From Streptomyces avermitilis MA-4680 = NBRC 14893 (GTDB taxonomy: Bacteria; Actinomycetota; Actinomycetes; Streptomycetales; Streptomycetaceae), in NCBI RefSeq assembly GCF_000009765.2, contig NC_003155.5, forward strand, positions 186,001 to 250,000: a stretch of 64,000 nucleotides of DNA, written 5' to 3'. Below, in pieces: positions 1 through 7,620 of this stretch. Both the position numbers and the translations under genes were made by a program. The first letter of the stretch is position 1. Every line of letters begins with the position of its first letter. The notes beneath the pieces were generated by a model. That model worked only from the letters and a program-made list of their open reading frames with translations. It was not told where the DNA came from and searched no databases.

Positions 1-507
1 AACCGGGAGATGTGGCGCCGTACTACCGACAACTCGGCCCGGATCGTCGACGAGTGGCTGCCCGCGCACCAGGTGAGCACCGAGGAGGTCTGGGAGCGCA
101 CGATCAGCGCGGGGCTGCCCTACCACTGGTGCTACGACTCGTACCCCGGTGCCAAGGACCGGGGTGGTTCCAGTCGCTGTTCGTGCTCGGCCTGCACCCT
201 GGCCAATCACCGCGATCTGCTGCTGACCGCCGGGCGCCGGCCGCGGATGGCCGAGTTGTGCGCGCTGGTCGAACGTGTCCGCCAGGTGCCGTTCAACCCG
301 AACATCACCATGGCCGAGCTCATCGCGCTGTCCCGCCGGCGCGATGCCCCGGACCCCGGCGTCTTGGTCGAGGAGACCGAGGACTTCGAGCGGATGGAAC
401 GCGACGTCCACGCCGCCCTGCGCAAGCCGCCCACATGGGACTCCAAGGCCCGTACCGGGCCGGGCGAGATCCTGCACAGCGCCGCCGGGTGCGATGGCTG
501 CCACTGA
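1..507 (+). CDS. PAPS reductase-like protein, C-terminal part (5' end outside window)
   Basis: The frame is already open at base 1, so the gene is cut by the window edge and only about 168 C-terminal residues are visible. The segment GLPYHWCYD followed by a cysteine cluster, CSCSACTLANHR, resembles the C-terminal part of phosphoadenosine phosphosulfate reductase-like (adenine nucleotide alpha-hydrolase fold) proteins. These occur on actinobacterial plasmids and mobile elements as well as in sulfur assimilation. The catalytic N-terminal P-loop is not in view, so substrate and role cannot be assigned. A short coupled-looking gene follows 41 bases downstream on the same strand. A housekeeping cysH is unlikely given the plasmid-type neighbours, but that is inference. 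Confidence 0.65.
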   Translation, partial: NREMWRRTTDNSARIVDEWLPAHQVSTEEVWERTISAGLPYHWCYDSYPGAKDRGGSSRCSCSACTLANHRDLLLTAGRRPRMAELCALVERVRQVPFNPNITMAELIALSRRRDAPDPGVLVEETEDFERMERDVHAALRKPPTWDSKARTGPGEILHSAAGCDGCH

Positions 508-548
508 CCACCACACCGGCGCTCACCCCCATCCGGGAGGGATACTCA

Positions 549-905
549 ATGACGATGACGACGACCCAGCGCATCCTCGACCTCGCTGCGGCGGCACCGG
601 CCAGCCACGGCGAGGACCTGGTGCTGCTCCTGGCCGAGGCAAACGAGCTGTACCAGCAGGGCCTGCAGGAGCTGCACCGGGAAATGGCATCGCGTCTCGG
701 CGGGCTGGCCACCGAAGACCTGATGTTCGCCGCTGAGACTGCCGGTATGCCCTGCGATGCCTCGCAGGACCGCGACGAGGTGATCCTGCTGCTGGCCCTG
801 GTCGAGTGGGAGATGACGCCGGCCGCCATCGCGTACGCGGAGATGGCCGAGGACGCCGCGCGCCGCGGTGTCTGCCTGGTCCCCGAGGAAGGCCGTGAGC
901 CGTGA
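549..905 (+). CDS. Hypothetical protein, 118 aa
   Basis: I chose the ATG at 549 because a strong ribosome binding site, GGGAGGG at 535-541, lies just ahead of it; the same frame is open upstream but lies over the preceding gene. The product is acidic and helical (LVLLLAEANELYQQGLQELHREM; many E, D, L and A), with no signal peptide or membrane segment. I do not recognise a family. It lies 41 bases after the PAPS reductase-like gene in the same direction, so the two probably form one transcript. Confidence 0.6.
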   Translation: MTMTTTQRILDLAAAAPASHGEDLVLLLAEANELYQQGLQELHREMASRLGGLATEDLMFAAETAGMPCDASQDRDEVILLLALVEWEMTPAAIAYAEMAEDAARRGVCLVPEEGREP

Positions 906-1025
906 GCGCGACCGTCAGAGAAGAACCTTGAGCCGCGGGCTGGACCTCCAACCGCAACTTCTGCCATTATTTGCGTTGTGAGTCGGGCTGGCCGGCTCAC
1001 TGCTGACAGGACGGACGGTTCTGCC

Positions 1026-1742
1026 ATGACCTCGCGCCGTGAGCCTCGCCTGGCCGACGCTGCCGAGATCGCGGCTGAACAGGGCCTGACACCCTCACGG
1101 ATCAGCCAGTTCTACACCGAGCGCGCGGAGAACGCGGCCGGCAGGACATTCCCCGATCCTGTCGACAAGCGCGGCCGCGCCCGCCTGTGGAACCACGCGG
1201 AGGTCACCGAGTGGTTCGCCGACCGGGCGCCGTCACGGCTCGCTGAACACGCACCGCCCTCCCTCCCTCCGGGGACGTTACTGAACGCGGCGGAGGCCTC
1301 GAGGTATCTCGGCTACAAGAACTCCAGCCAGGTCACGACCTTCGTGCGCGATCACCCCGGTTACTTCCCCGAGCCGGATGTCGTCGAAGAGAAGGGCACG
1401 GCGGCGAACCCCTACCGCCGGCAGTTGTGGAAGGTAGAGACTCTGCAGGCGTGGATGGCCACCCGGCCCGGCCGCGGAAGACGAGCCGGAGCCAAGGAGG
1501 CGCCGCCGCTGCCCGACGTGCCGGTCGACGGCGATCCCGAGGAGCTTCTGGGGGCGAGCCAGGCGGCCGCCCTGCTGGGGTACAAGACCGTCGGCTCCTT
1601 CTCGAGCAGCCTGTCCCAGGGCAACCTTCCGCTACTGAAGACCACGGACGGGGTCGCAGAGAATGCCGGGCGCCAGAACGGGCGCCGGCGGTGGACGCGC
1701 CGGCGCATCCTCGAGCAGGCAGCCCAACGGTCCAAGAAGTAG
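1026..1742 (+). CDS. Triple winged-helix (MerR/excisionase-like) DNA-binding protein
   Basis: The protein (238 aa from the ATG at 1026; a GTG at 978 would add 16 residues) holds three related modules. Module 1 has LADAAEIAAEQGL and ARLWNHAEVTEWF. Module 2 has LLNAAEASRYLGYKNSSQV and ends RRQLWKVETLQAWM. Module 3 has LLGASQAAALLGYKTVGSF and RRRWTRRRILE. Each follows the helix-turn-helix plus basic wing pattern of MerR/excisionase-type proteins, where the tip of the wing carries R/W residues. Three such units in one chain would suit binding to repeated DNA sites; repeated TGGTCGGGG motifs begin about 270 bases downstream. Start choice is uncertain because neither candidate has a good ribosome binding site. 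Regulator or plasmid control protein is the likely role. Confidence 0.7.
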   Translation: MTSRREPRLADAAEIAAEQGLTPSRISQFYTERAENAAGRTFPDPVDKRGRARLWNHAEVTEWFADRAPSRLAEHAPPSLPPGTLLNAAEASRYLGYKNSSQVTTFVRDHPGYFPEPDVVEEKGTAANPYRRQLWKVETLQAWMATRPGRGRRAGAKEAPPLPDVPVDGDPEELLGASQAAALLGYKTVGSFSSSLSQGNLPLLKTTDGVAENAGRQNGRRRWTRRRILEQAAQRSKK

Positions 1743-2010
1743 TACCCCTGGCGGTGCGCGGAGCTCCGCTCACCGCCCCATGAACGCGACAGCCGGCTTT
1801 GGGTGTTGGTCCCTTGCGGGCCGGGTGTCGCACGATGGCCGGCATGGCGCGGCTCGCCACCGCGCCCCGCAGCAGCCTGGCTGCTGCGGACCGGCCATCG
1901 CCGAACTTCTCGTGGGGCCGCCCTCTTTTCAGTTCGCCAGTGGCCCCTGGCTCAGCAGATGACGGCCCTCGCTGCCGGAGCGAGCTGCCCTTGCGGATGG
2001 GCGCGGCCCG

Positions 2011-2107
2011 TGGTCGGGGCCATGGATGCCGAGCAGAGTGCAGACCGCCAGGCTGTTTCGCCTTTGTGACCATGGTCGGGGCTTCTTGGTCGGGGACCTG
2101 GTCGGGG
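2011..2107 (+). repeat. TGGTCGGGG direct repeats upstream of replication-relaxation gene
   Basis: The 9-mer TGGTCGGGG occurs at 2011-2019, 2073-2081, 2087-2095 and 2099-2107, the last three spaced 14 and 12 bases apart. The 1743-2179 gap contains no credible gene: the ORFs there lack ribosome binding sites. The repeats end about 70 bases before the ATG at 2180, so they are well placed as operator or iteron sites. The same 9-mer in both orientations fills the 7028-7560 gap. Confidence 0.7.
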
Positions 2108-2179
2108 CCGACGGGTTTCCTCGAACAGCAACCGCAGGTTTCCGTCGGAGACCACCACGGCCGTGGAAGGAAACATCTC

Positions 2180-3094
2180 ATGAACAGCGCCGCACAGAGT
2201 ATTCCGGCGACGGCAATGGCCCCCACTCCCGCTGAGCCCTTGACCCACCAGGTGCTGGCCGGGCTCGCCCAGCACCGCATCGCCACCACCAGCCAGATGC
2301 GTCGGATGTTGCGACCGGACGGCACGCGGCAGCTGATGTCCCGCGTGCTGAACAGGCTACGTTCCGACGGCTTCGTTGACTGCACGGTGCTGCCGGACGC
2401 GAACCGAACCCGTACCAACGCCTGGTACCTCACGCAGGAGGGCGCACGGCTGACCCGGGACCTGCCCGTCCTACGAGGACGGCCGCCCTACCCCATCTCC
2501 TCGATGACGGCAGCATCGCTGAAGACCCCGCACACGCTCGCCGTCGTTCGCGCTCACCTTGCTTTCGCCGCAGACGCCCGCCGGCTCGGGCACGAGCACG
2601 GCCCCTGGGACTGGACCCCTGAGGTGTCCCACTCCATCGGTGAGGGTGAGCGGATCGTAGCCGACGCGGTGATGTACTACACGGTCGTCGAGAGCGAACA
2701 CCGGCGAAAGCTGCGCGCGTTCGTGGAAGTCGATCGCAGCACCATGAGCAGTGAGCGGCTGGCCGTGAAGCTGATCGAGTACGCCCGCCTGTTCCAGTAC
2801 GAGGCCCAGCCCGTCGGCCGGCGGAGGCAGGCGTCCGTAGGTCCTGCGTGGCTGCGCTGGTATCCGGTTTTTCCCCGTGTGCTCTTCGTGCTCACAGGTG
2901 CCTCCCGGGTCAGGCTGGAGAATCGGATGAGCGATCTGCAGGCGATGGTGGCTCAGCACCCACTCGTGGCGGGTCTCGCTCGGGAGGTCCGGCTGGGAGC
3001 CGCCGTGCTTGAAGACCTGGAGCAGCACGGTCCCGCCCAAGACGTGTGGATGCCTCTGGTCGGAGGTAATTCGCGCCCGTGGACGGACCTGTGA
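2180..3094 (+). CDS. Replication-relaxation family protein (copy 1)
   Basis: At 304 aa this protein matches the actinobacterial replication-relaxation family, found on plasmids and integrative elements. The N-terminal half is a winged helix: LTHQVLAGLAQHRIATTSQM, then a segment ending WYLTQEGARL. The C-terminal half has a conserved acidic core, RAFVEVDRSTMSSERLAVKL, and WLRWYPVFPRVLFVLTGA, resembling a nuclease-like fold. The ATG at 2180 follows GGAAGG and starts the conserved part; a longer open frame upstream overlaps the repeats and is unlikely to be translated. A paralogue of exactly the same length lies at 19611-20525 after the coupling ATPase. The family name suggests a role at a plasmid origin or nick site, but I know of no defined reaction. 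Confidence 0.85.
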   Translation: MNSAAQSIPATAMAPTPAEPLTHQVLAGLAQHRIATTSQMRRMLRPDGTRQLMSRVLNRLRSDGFVDCTVLPDANRTRTNAWYLTQEGARLTRDLPVLRGRPPYPISSMTAASLKTPHTLAVVRAHLAFAADARRLGHEHGPWDWTPEVSHSIGEGERIVADAVMYYTVVESEHRRKLRAFVEVDRSTMSSERLAVKLIEYARLFQYEAQPVGRRRQASVGPAWLRWYPVFPRVLFVLTGASRVRLENRMSDLQAMVAQHPLVAGLAREVRLGAAVLEDLEQHGPAQDVWMPLVGGNSRPWTDL

Positions 3095-3114
3095 GGTGAA
3101 CGGCCGGTGGTCGC

Positions 3115-3787
3115 TCAGCGGGGAGGCCGCCAGCGGGTGAACACGCGAATCCCTCGCCGGGGGCGTACACGGTATATACGCAGCCCTTATAGAAGGCGCC
3201 TAGGTCCCGCTCGGTCTCCAAGGACCCGTGCAACAGGAAGTAGCCGAGCTGGTCGTAGACCTGCCAGGCCCGCTTCAGCAGGAAGCTGGCGAGGCCCTGG
3301 CCGCGGGCCTGCTCGGCTACCGCCAGGCCGTGCACTTTGCCAATGGCCACGCTCAGGATCACAGCCTGCACGTTGCTGTACCCGTACTCCAGAGCCCGCT
3401 CGATGATGGTTCCGGGGGCGGTGACGGACAGAGCGCCGATCGGCTGGTCCTGCTCGTTGGCGGCCACGAGAGTCAGGCTGACACTGGCCATCGAGTCGGC
3501 CCTCGGGTGCCCGATGGTCCGGCGCGCGAAGTCCTCGAAAAATGTCTTGGTGGTGCCGTCCAGACCGTCCAGGAGGGCGGCACCTGCGGTGCCCTGCTCG
3601 ATGGAGGACCGCAGACCGGGATGAGCCGGGCCCCGGCCGTGTCGAGCAGCGCGTCGACGGTGTCCGCGTCCGCTGCTGTGGCGAGCCGCACGCGGGTGCC
3701 GGCGGGGCCGGGCCAGCCCTTCCGTAGCCGGTCGGCGGACAGCCGTACTCGTCTGCTGCTGCCCTTCTTCGCGGTGCGCTTCGCCAT
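3115..3787 (-). pseudogene. GNAT acetyltransferase gene with two frameshifts
   Basis: Reading from the ATG at 3787 (MAKRTAKKGS) the first frame is convincing to about 3630 (RLATAADADTVDALLDTAGARL). The protein sense then continues in another frame from about 3620 (HPGLRSSIEQGTAGAALLDG), which carries the acetyl-CoA loop GLAVAEQARGQGLASFLL and FYKGCVYTVYAPGEGF. Near 3150 a second shift of one base gives VFTRWRPPR and a stop at 3115-3117. Without that shift the frame runs on into the convergent gene. Two indels suggest either a decayed gene or sequencing error. The substrate is unknown. Confidence 0.7.
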
Positions 3788-3936
3788 GGATAGCCCCCGG
3801 GGTCGGCGTGAACTGGGACGAAGCTGAGCGCCATGAGGGATGCTGTCCACCGCGAACGCCGTTCAAGGACCGTTTCCCGGCCGAATGCGCCGCACAGCGA
3901 GCACAGGCGCCGGCGCCAGCGTTAAGTGTTGATCAG

Positions 3937-3974
3937 TCTGCCGCCCCAGGACGCCGGTCCTGGGGCGGCAGACG
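3937..3974 (-). terminator. Perfect 17-bp hairpin downstream of 4026-5453
   Basis: The arms 3937-3953 and 3958-3974 are exact reverse complements (GTCTGCCGCCCCAGGAC) around a GCCG loop. It lies about 50 bases past the stop of the minus-strand gene 4026-5453. There is no strong T-run, which is usual for Streptomyces terminators. It may also stop transcripts from the other side. Confidence 0.7.
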
Positions 3975-4025
3975 TTTGTCTGAACCATCGTGGCCGCTGA
4001 TCAGCGTTCTGCTCCCACGCTGCTG

Positions 4026-5453
4026 TCAGGCGCTCTGGCACAGCGGCGGCAGGAGTCCGTCGCCCGGCCAGAAGGGTTGCTCGGCCGCGACGCCGGTGAG
4101 GAACATGCCGACCTCGGTCAGGACCTTGGTGCGGTCGTCCGGTCCGTAGACGGTGAAATCCCCTGCTGCAGCGTTGAAGGCGCGCACTTGGTTCTCGGGG
4201 CCTGTGCAGATCAGGGCCCGGGCAACTGCGGGAAGTCCGAGGCTGAGGGCGTCGCACCTCTGTGTCTGCACGAGTTGCACCAGGTCGGCGGTGACACGTT
4301 CCCAGTCGCCGACCGTCGGCCAGTCGGCGCCTCCGTTCAGTTCGTGGGTAAGGGTGGCAAGCGGGATGACCTCGCGCGGCTGCCGACCTTGGGTGAGGAG
4401 GTCGTGGATCCGGGTGCCGTCGGGCTGCAGGATCCACGGGTGGAGCAGGGTGTCGGCGGCGACCACGGTGGTGTTGATCTCCAAGGTTCCGGGTCCGGGG
4501 TAGTAGGGCTCGTGCGCGAAGAGCAGGTAGATGTCTGAGGTGCGGGCAGCAGGGTTGGATTGGGGCATGAGGGGTGTTCCCTTCGGCGGTGAGGTGCCGG
4601 GCGTGTGCTGAGGTGCTTGCCGGTACGGGCGAGGCGGCCGCTCCGGCTCGCGGGCCTGGTCGGCGTCGGCCGGCGCTGACCGGGCGGATGGGTACCTGAG
4701 GACCTGGGCGACCTGGTGGGTGAGCTGGAGCATCAGCCGTTCGCGTGCGATGAGTTCACAGGAGGCCGAGCGGGTGTCCTGGGTCTGGAGCAGGTCGGCG
4801 GCATCCCAGAGCAGGTGCTGGCTGATCTGGGCCGACCGGCGCAGTTCGTAGCGGTCGCTGACGGCGGCGGCCTGGACGAGGTAGGTGTGCAGGGCTGCGA
4901 GGCGCTGGAGGTAACAGCAGGCGCTGGCGCCTTCGACGCTGCGGACGTGTTCGCGGGCCCGGGCGTCCAGCGTGGTCGGCAGGTGTTCGGCGAGCAGCGG
5001 CGCGAGCACGATCGCTGGCAGGGCGACGTCGGCGGGGATGCCATCGGCCATGGCGAACAGCCCGGCCAGCAGGCTGAACAACGCGACCGCGACGGTGACG
5101 ACGCGCAGCGAGCCGGGGGTGCCGGGGGCCAGGCTGATGCGTCGGCCGGGGCGTCTGGTAAGCCAGCGCAGCGCCAAGCGCTGCGTGGGTGTGGCCGATG
5201 GGGTGAGGACCCCGATCTGGTGAGGGAGTTCGGGCTGGGAGCCGTCGCCTGGGATCGTCCAGGCGAGCCAGCCCCACCGGGTGCGCTCGTAGACGAGTAC
5301 GGGTTCGCACTCGGCTGTACAGGTGTGGTCGCGTACGTGGCCGGTTCGCAGGGCGCGTGCGTGTTCCGCCTCCCACCGGCCCAGGTCAGCCGGGAAGGGG
5401 TGCAGGTGCTGGGTGAAGCCGCTTGGCGTTGGTCTGCGGCGGGTGTCGGTCAC
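4026..5453 (-). CDS. Membrane protein of unknown function, 475 aa
   Basis: The GTG at 5453 is preceded by AAGGAAG. Residues 1-100 are soluble and include a Cys/His-containing segment (GHVRDHTCTAECEP). Residues 115-165 form two hydrophobic helices (VVTVAVALFSLLAGLFAMADG, then VALPAIVLAPLLAEHL). A helical cytoplasmic stretch, a proline-rich linker near residue 285, and a C-terminal globular domain (SDIYLLFAHEPYYPGPGTLE) follow. A possible internal start, MPQSNPAARTSD, at about residue 290 could make the last domain separately. I recognise no family. It lies 25 bases after the tandem winged-helix protein on the minus strand, so they are probably co-transcribed. Confidence 0.7.
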   Translation of the reverse strand: MTDTRRRPTPSGFTQHLHPFPADLGRWEAEHARALRTGHVRDHTCTAECEPVLVYERTRWGWLAWTIPGDGSQPELPHQIGVLTPSATPTQRLALRWLTRRPGRRISLAPGTPGSLRVVTVAVALFSLLAGLFAMADGIPADVALPAIVLAPLLAEHLPTTLDARAREHVRSVEGASACCYLQRLAALHTYLVQAAAVSDRYELRRSAQISQHLLWDAADLLQTQDTRSASCELIARERLMLQLTHQVAQVLRYPSARSAPADADQAREPERPPRPYRQAPQHTPGTSPPKGTPLMPQSNPAARTSDIYLLFAHEPYYPGPGTLEINTTVVAADTLLHPWILQPDGTRIHDLLTQGRQPREVIPLATLTHELNGGADWPTVGDWERVTADLVQLVQTQRCDALSLGLPAVARALICTGPENQVRAFNAAAGDFTVYGPDDRTKVLTEVGMFLTGVAAEQPFWPGDGLLPPLCQSA

Positions 5454-5478
5454 GAGTTGCTTCCTTCCGGTTGGTCGG

Positions 5479-6900
5479 TCAGGCGGAGGCGCACGTCGTG
5501 CAGCGGCCGTCGCCGTCGGGGTGGGCTCGCTTGCGAGTTGGTCCGGGGCAGGTGCGGCACAGTGGCCAGCCGAGGCAGGTGGGGCAGAGGTCGTCGCCGG
5601 GGGCGGTGGCGGGCACGCCGCAGCCGGCGCACTCGACGAGGGCCCGGTAGGTGAGGGCTTGGGTCACAGAGCGGGCGGCGGCCGCTGTCGATGACCGCTC
5701 TCTGGTCGCCTCCGCGAAGGGTTCGTCCAGCGGGGCCGCGCCGGGGCGGGCGGCGGTAGCGGGCGGCGGGTAGGCCTGGGCGGCGCGGAGCCGGGCGGCG
5801 ATGATCGCGCCGATGGAGGTGCGCACCAGGTTCGGCAGCGGTCGGCTGGTGATGACGTGGCGCAGCTGCTCGGCGCTCCAGCCGGCTTCCAGCATCACGG
5901 TCGCCACGCGGCCTTGATCGGTCAGTGCCGGCCCGGTCAGCAGGAGTTCGGGACGGCTCGCCCCGATGTCCAGCAGCAGCCGGATACCCGCGTGCATCTC
6001 GTCTGCTGGAGTCGGCGGCTTCGGCGACGTTGTCGCGTGCGAGGGGACCGTCCGTGCGTTCGTGCGCGCGGCGTCGCCGCGGTCGCACGGACGGAGGGGG
6101 TTGGTCTTCTGCTTCGTGGTGTTCTTTCTGTTGGTGTTCTTAGTGGGGCGATTAACCGACGTCGGGTTATCCACCGGTGGAAAACCCGACAACGGTTGCG
6201 AGCTGGTGTTTTGCAGGCTGGGCAGGTCCGTGATGAAGTAGGCGGCCGCGCCGAGGGTGCCGTCGGGGTGGCGCTCGCGTTCTCGGAGGAGGAAGCGGTG
6301 CTTCTCCAGCTCTTTCAGCCCGCTCTTCACGGCTGCCTCGCCGTCTCGGCCGCGGCGCGCCAGGTCGGTGACGCTCATCCGCCAGCCGTCCCGGTGCGTG
6401 CTGATGTAGCCGAAGACTCCCTTGGCCTTGAAAGAGAGCCGGGCGTCGCGGAACAGGCCGTTGGCGATCTGAGTGAACTGGTCCGCCGCCATCACCCCAC
6501 GGCGGACCCCTGCCCCGAAGCCCGCCCCCGCCTGCGGCGCTGAGACGAACGCCGTGCCAGCCGTCTGCGCGAGCGCGGCGTCGGCGATGGCTGGGTGGTC
6601 CGTGATCGAGTAGACGATGTCGCCGAGGGTCCCGTCGTCGTGCCTGAGCTGTTCGCGGATGAGGTAGCCGTGCCTCTGCAGTTCGCTCAGACCGGCGCGC
6701 ACGGCGTCCCGCCCGTCAGGTCCGACGCGCACGAGGTCGGCGACTGTGACGTGCCAGCCGGTGACGTGGGTGCTGATGTAGCCGCAGATTCCCTTCGCTT
6801 TGAAGGAGAGCCTGCTGTCGCGGAAGAGGCCGTTGGCGATCTGGGTGAACTGGTCTGCCGCCATCACCCCACGGCGGATCCCCGCCCCGAAACGGGTCAT
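5479..6900 (-). CDS. Rep-like protein with two tandem winged-helix repeats
   Basis: The ATG at 6900 follows GAGGGAG. The N-terminal half consists of two copies of a winged-helix module 124 residues (372 bases) apart: residues about 13-110 and 137-235. Each begins VMAADQFTQIANGLFRD, continues RLSFKAKG and GYISTH, and ends with DGTLG plus an ITD motif. The start regions of the two copies are nearly identical at DNA level (about 6461-6524 and 6833-6896), so the duplication is recent or homogenised. A poly-basic linker, a helical domain (residues about 300-400) and a C-terminal zinc-ribbon-like end (CAGCGVP, CPTCLGWPLCRTC, CTTC) follow. The module resembles helix-turn-helix replication initiators of actinobacterial plasmids and phages. 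It diverges from the transfer operon across the repeat-rich gap, which fits an origin or control role. Confidence 0.75.
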   Translation of the reverse strand: MTRFGAGIRRGVMAADQFTQIANGLFRDSRLSFKAKGICGYISTHVTGWHVTVADLVRVGPDGRDAVRAGLSELQRHGYLIREQLRHDDGTLGDIVYSITDHPAIADAALAQTAGTAFVSAPQAGAGFGAGVRRGVMAADQFTQIANGLFRDARLSFKAKGVFGYISTHRDGWRMSVTDLARRGRDGEAAVKSGLKELEKHRFLLRERERHPDGTLGAAAYFITDLPSLQNTSSQPLSGFPPVDNPTSVNRPTKNTNRKNTTKQKTNPLRPCDRGDAARTNARTVPSHATTSPKPPTPADEMHAGIRLLLDIGASRPELLLTGPALTDQGRVATVMLEAGWSAEQLRHVITSRPLPNLVRTSIGAIIAARLRAAQAYPPPATAARPGAAPLDEPFAEATRERSSTAAAARSVTQALTYRALVECAGCGVPATAPGDDLCPTCLGWPLCRTCPGPTRKRAHPDGDGRCTTCASA

Positions 6901-7106
6901 CGTGCTCCCTCGCGCGCCATGAGCGCGCGGCCGCTGATGCCCTGGAGCGAGGGTGCGGGCGCGAGGTGGCCGGGGCCGCTGAGTGAGGAGAGGTGCGCGA
7001 GATCCATGCCGTCAGCTCACCCGGCGCCCCCGACCAGGCTGACGGCCACCGGCCCCGACCACCGGTCACGATGCGGCAACATGCGTACTGGGCTGCCGTG
7101 GTCGGG

Positions 7107-7129
7107 CTCATGGTCGGGCCGACCATGAG
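7107..7129. promoter_or_regulatory. Perfect 11-bp inverted repeat built from the 9-mer
   Basis: CTCATGGTCGG at 7107-7117 and CCGACCATGAG at 7119-7129 are exact reverse complements around one G. A related imperfect pair lies at 7467-7496 (CATGGTCGG and CCGACCATGAG). This is the shape of a dimer-binding operator between the divergent genes 5479-6900 and 7621-8553. Confidence 0.65.
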
Positions 7130-7151
7130 CGTCCTGGGTGCTCGGGAAGGA

Positions 7152-7318
7152 TGCGCAGTCGCGGTTGCGCAGCGACGGTGGCATCCATTGCGCATGCAGT
7201 TGCGCAAGGGAGTTGGGGGGCCTGCGCAGTCGGCATGTGCGGGCGGCTGCGCACGGTTGCGCCGCGGTTGGCAGGGGGCCTCGGTCTTGGGGCTGCGCAC
7301 TCGGCCCAGTTGTGCGCA
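7152..7318. repeat. Array of eight TGCGCA palindromes
   Basis: TGCGCA starts at 7152, 7166, 7189, 7201, 7223, 7248, 7294 and 7313, eight copies in 167 bases of non-coding DNA. Several are flanked by TT or GTT on the left and A, AC or AG on the right. The array sits between two blocks of the TGGTCGGGG motif. Eight further copies occur inside the next gene (7860-8060), where they encode mostly Ala-Gln or Arg-Ser. Origin, centromere or transfer-locus function is possible but unproven. Confidence 0.7.
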
Positions 7319-7620
7319 ACCGGGCTGCCGCGGCCCTCCTTCCGGTGACGGCGCGATCCCGAACCGTCAGCGGACTCTCCTTTCCGTACCGCCCGGGGCG
7401 CTTGGGCAAGTTCCCCGTCCCCGGCGCCTTCGTGATGGTGGTCCGCTCGGTCATGCCTGGTACCCATGGTCGGGGCTGTGGTTGGGCCGACCATGAGCCC
7501 GACCACGGGTTTTGTGTCCCCATCGTGACCGTGGTCGGGGGTTCATGGTCGGTGGTCGGGTCGGGGCTTGCGGGTTTTCTCAAGGTCAGCAAGTACACGT
7601 TCTGACCTGGGAGTTTGACC

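Larger units (their letters stand above)
7028..7560. repeat. TGGTCGGG(G)/CCCCGACCA repeat cluster
   Basis: In the 720-bp gap between divergent genes the motif appears as CCCCGACCA at 7028-7036 and 7053-7061, TGGTCGGG at 7099-7106 and 7111-7118, CCGACCA at 7119-7125, TGGTCGGGG at 7467-7475, CCGACCA at 7487-7493, CCCGACCA at 7498-7505, TGGTCGGGG at 7532-7540, and again at 7546-7552 and 7553-7560. Both orientations occur, sometimes as inverted pairs. The same motif lies upstream of 2180. Likely binding sites for a plasmid regulator or initiator; candidates are the triple winged-helix and the tandem winged-helix proteins. Confidence 0.8.
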
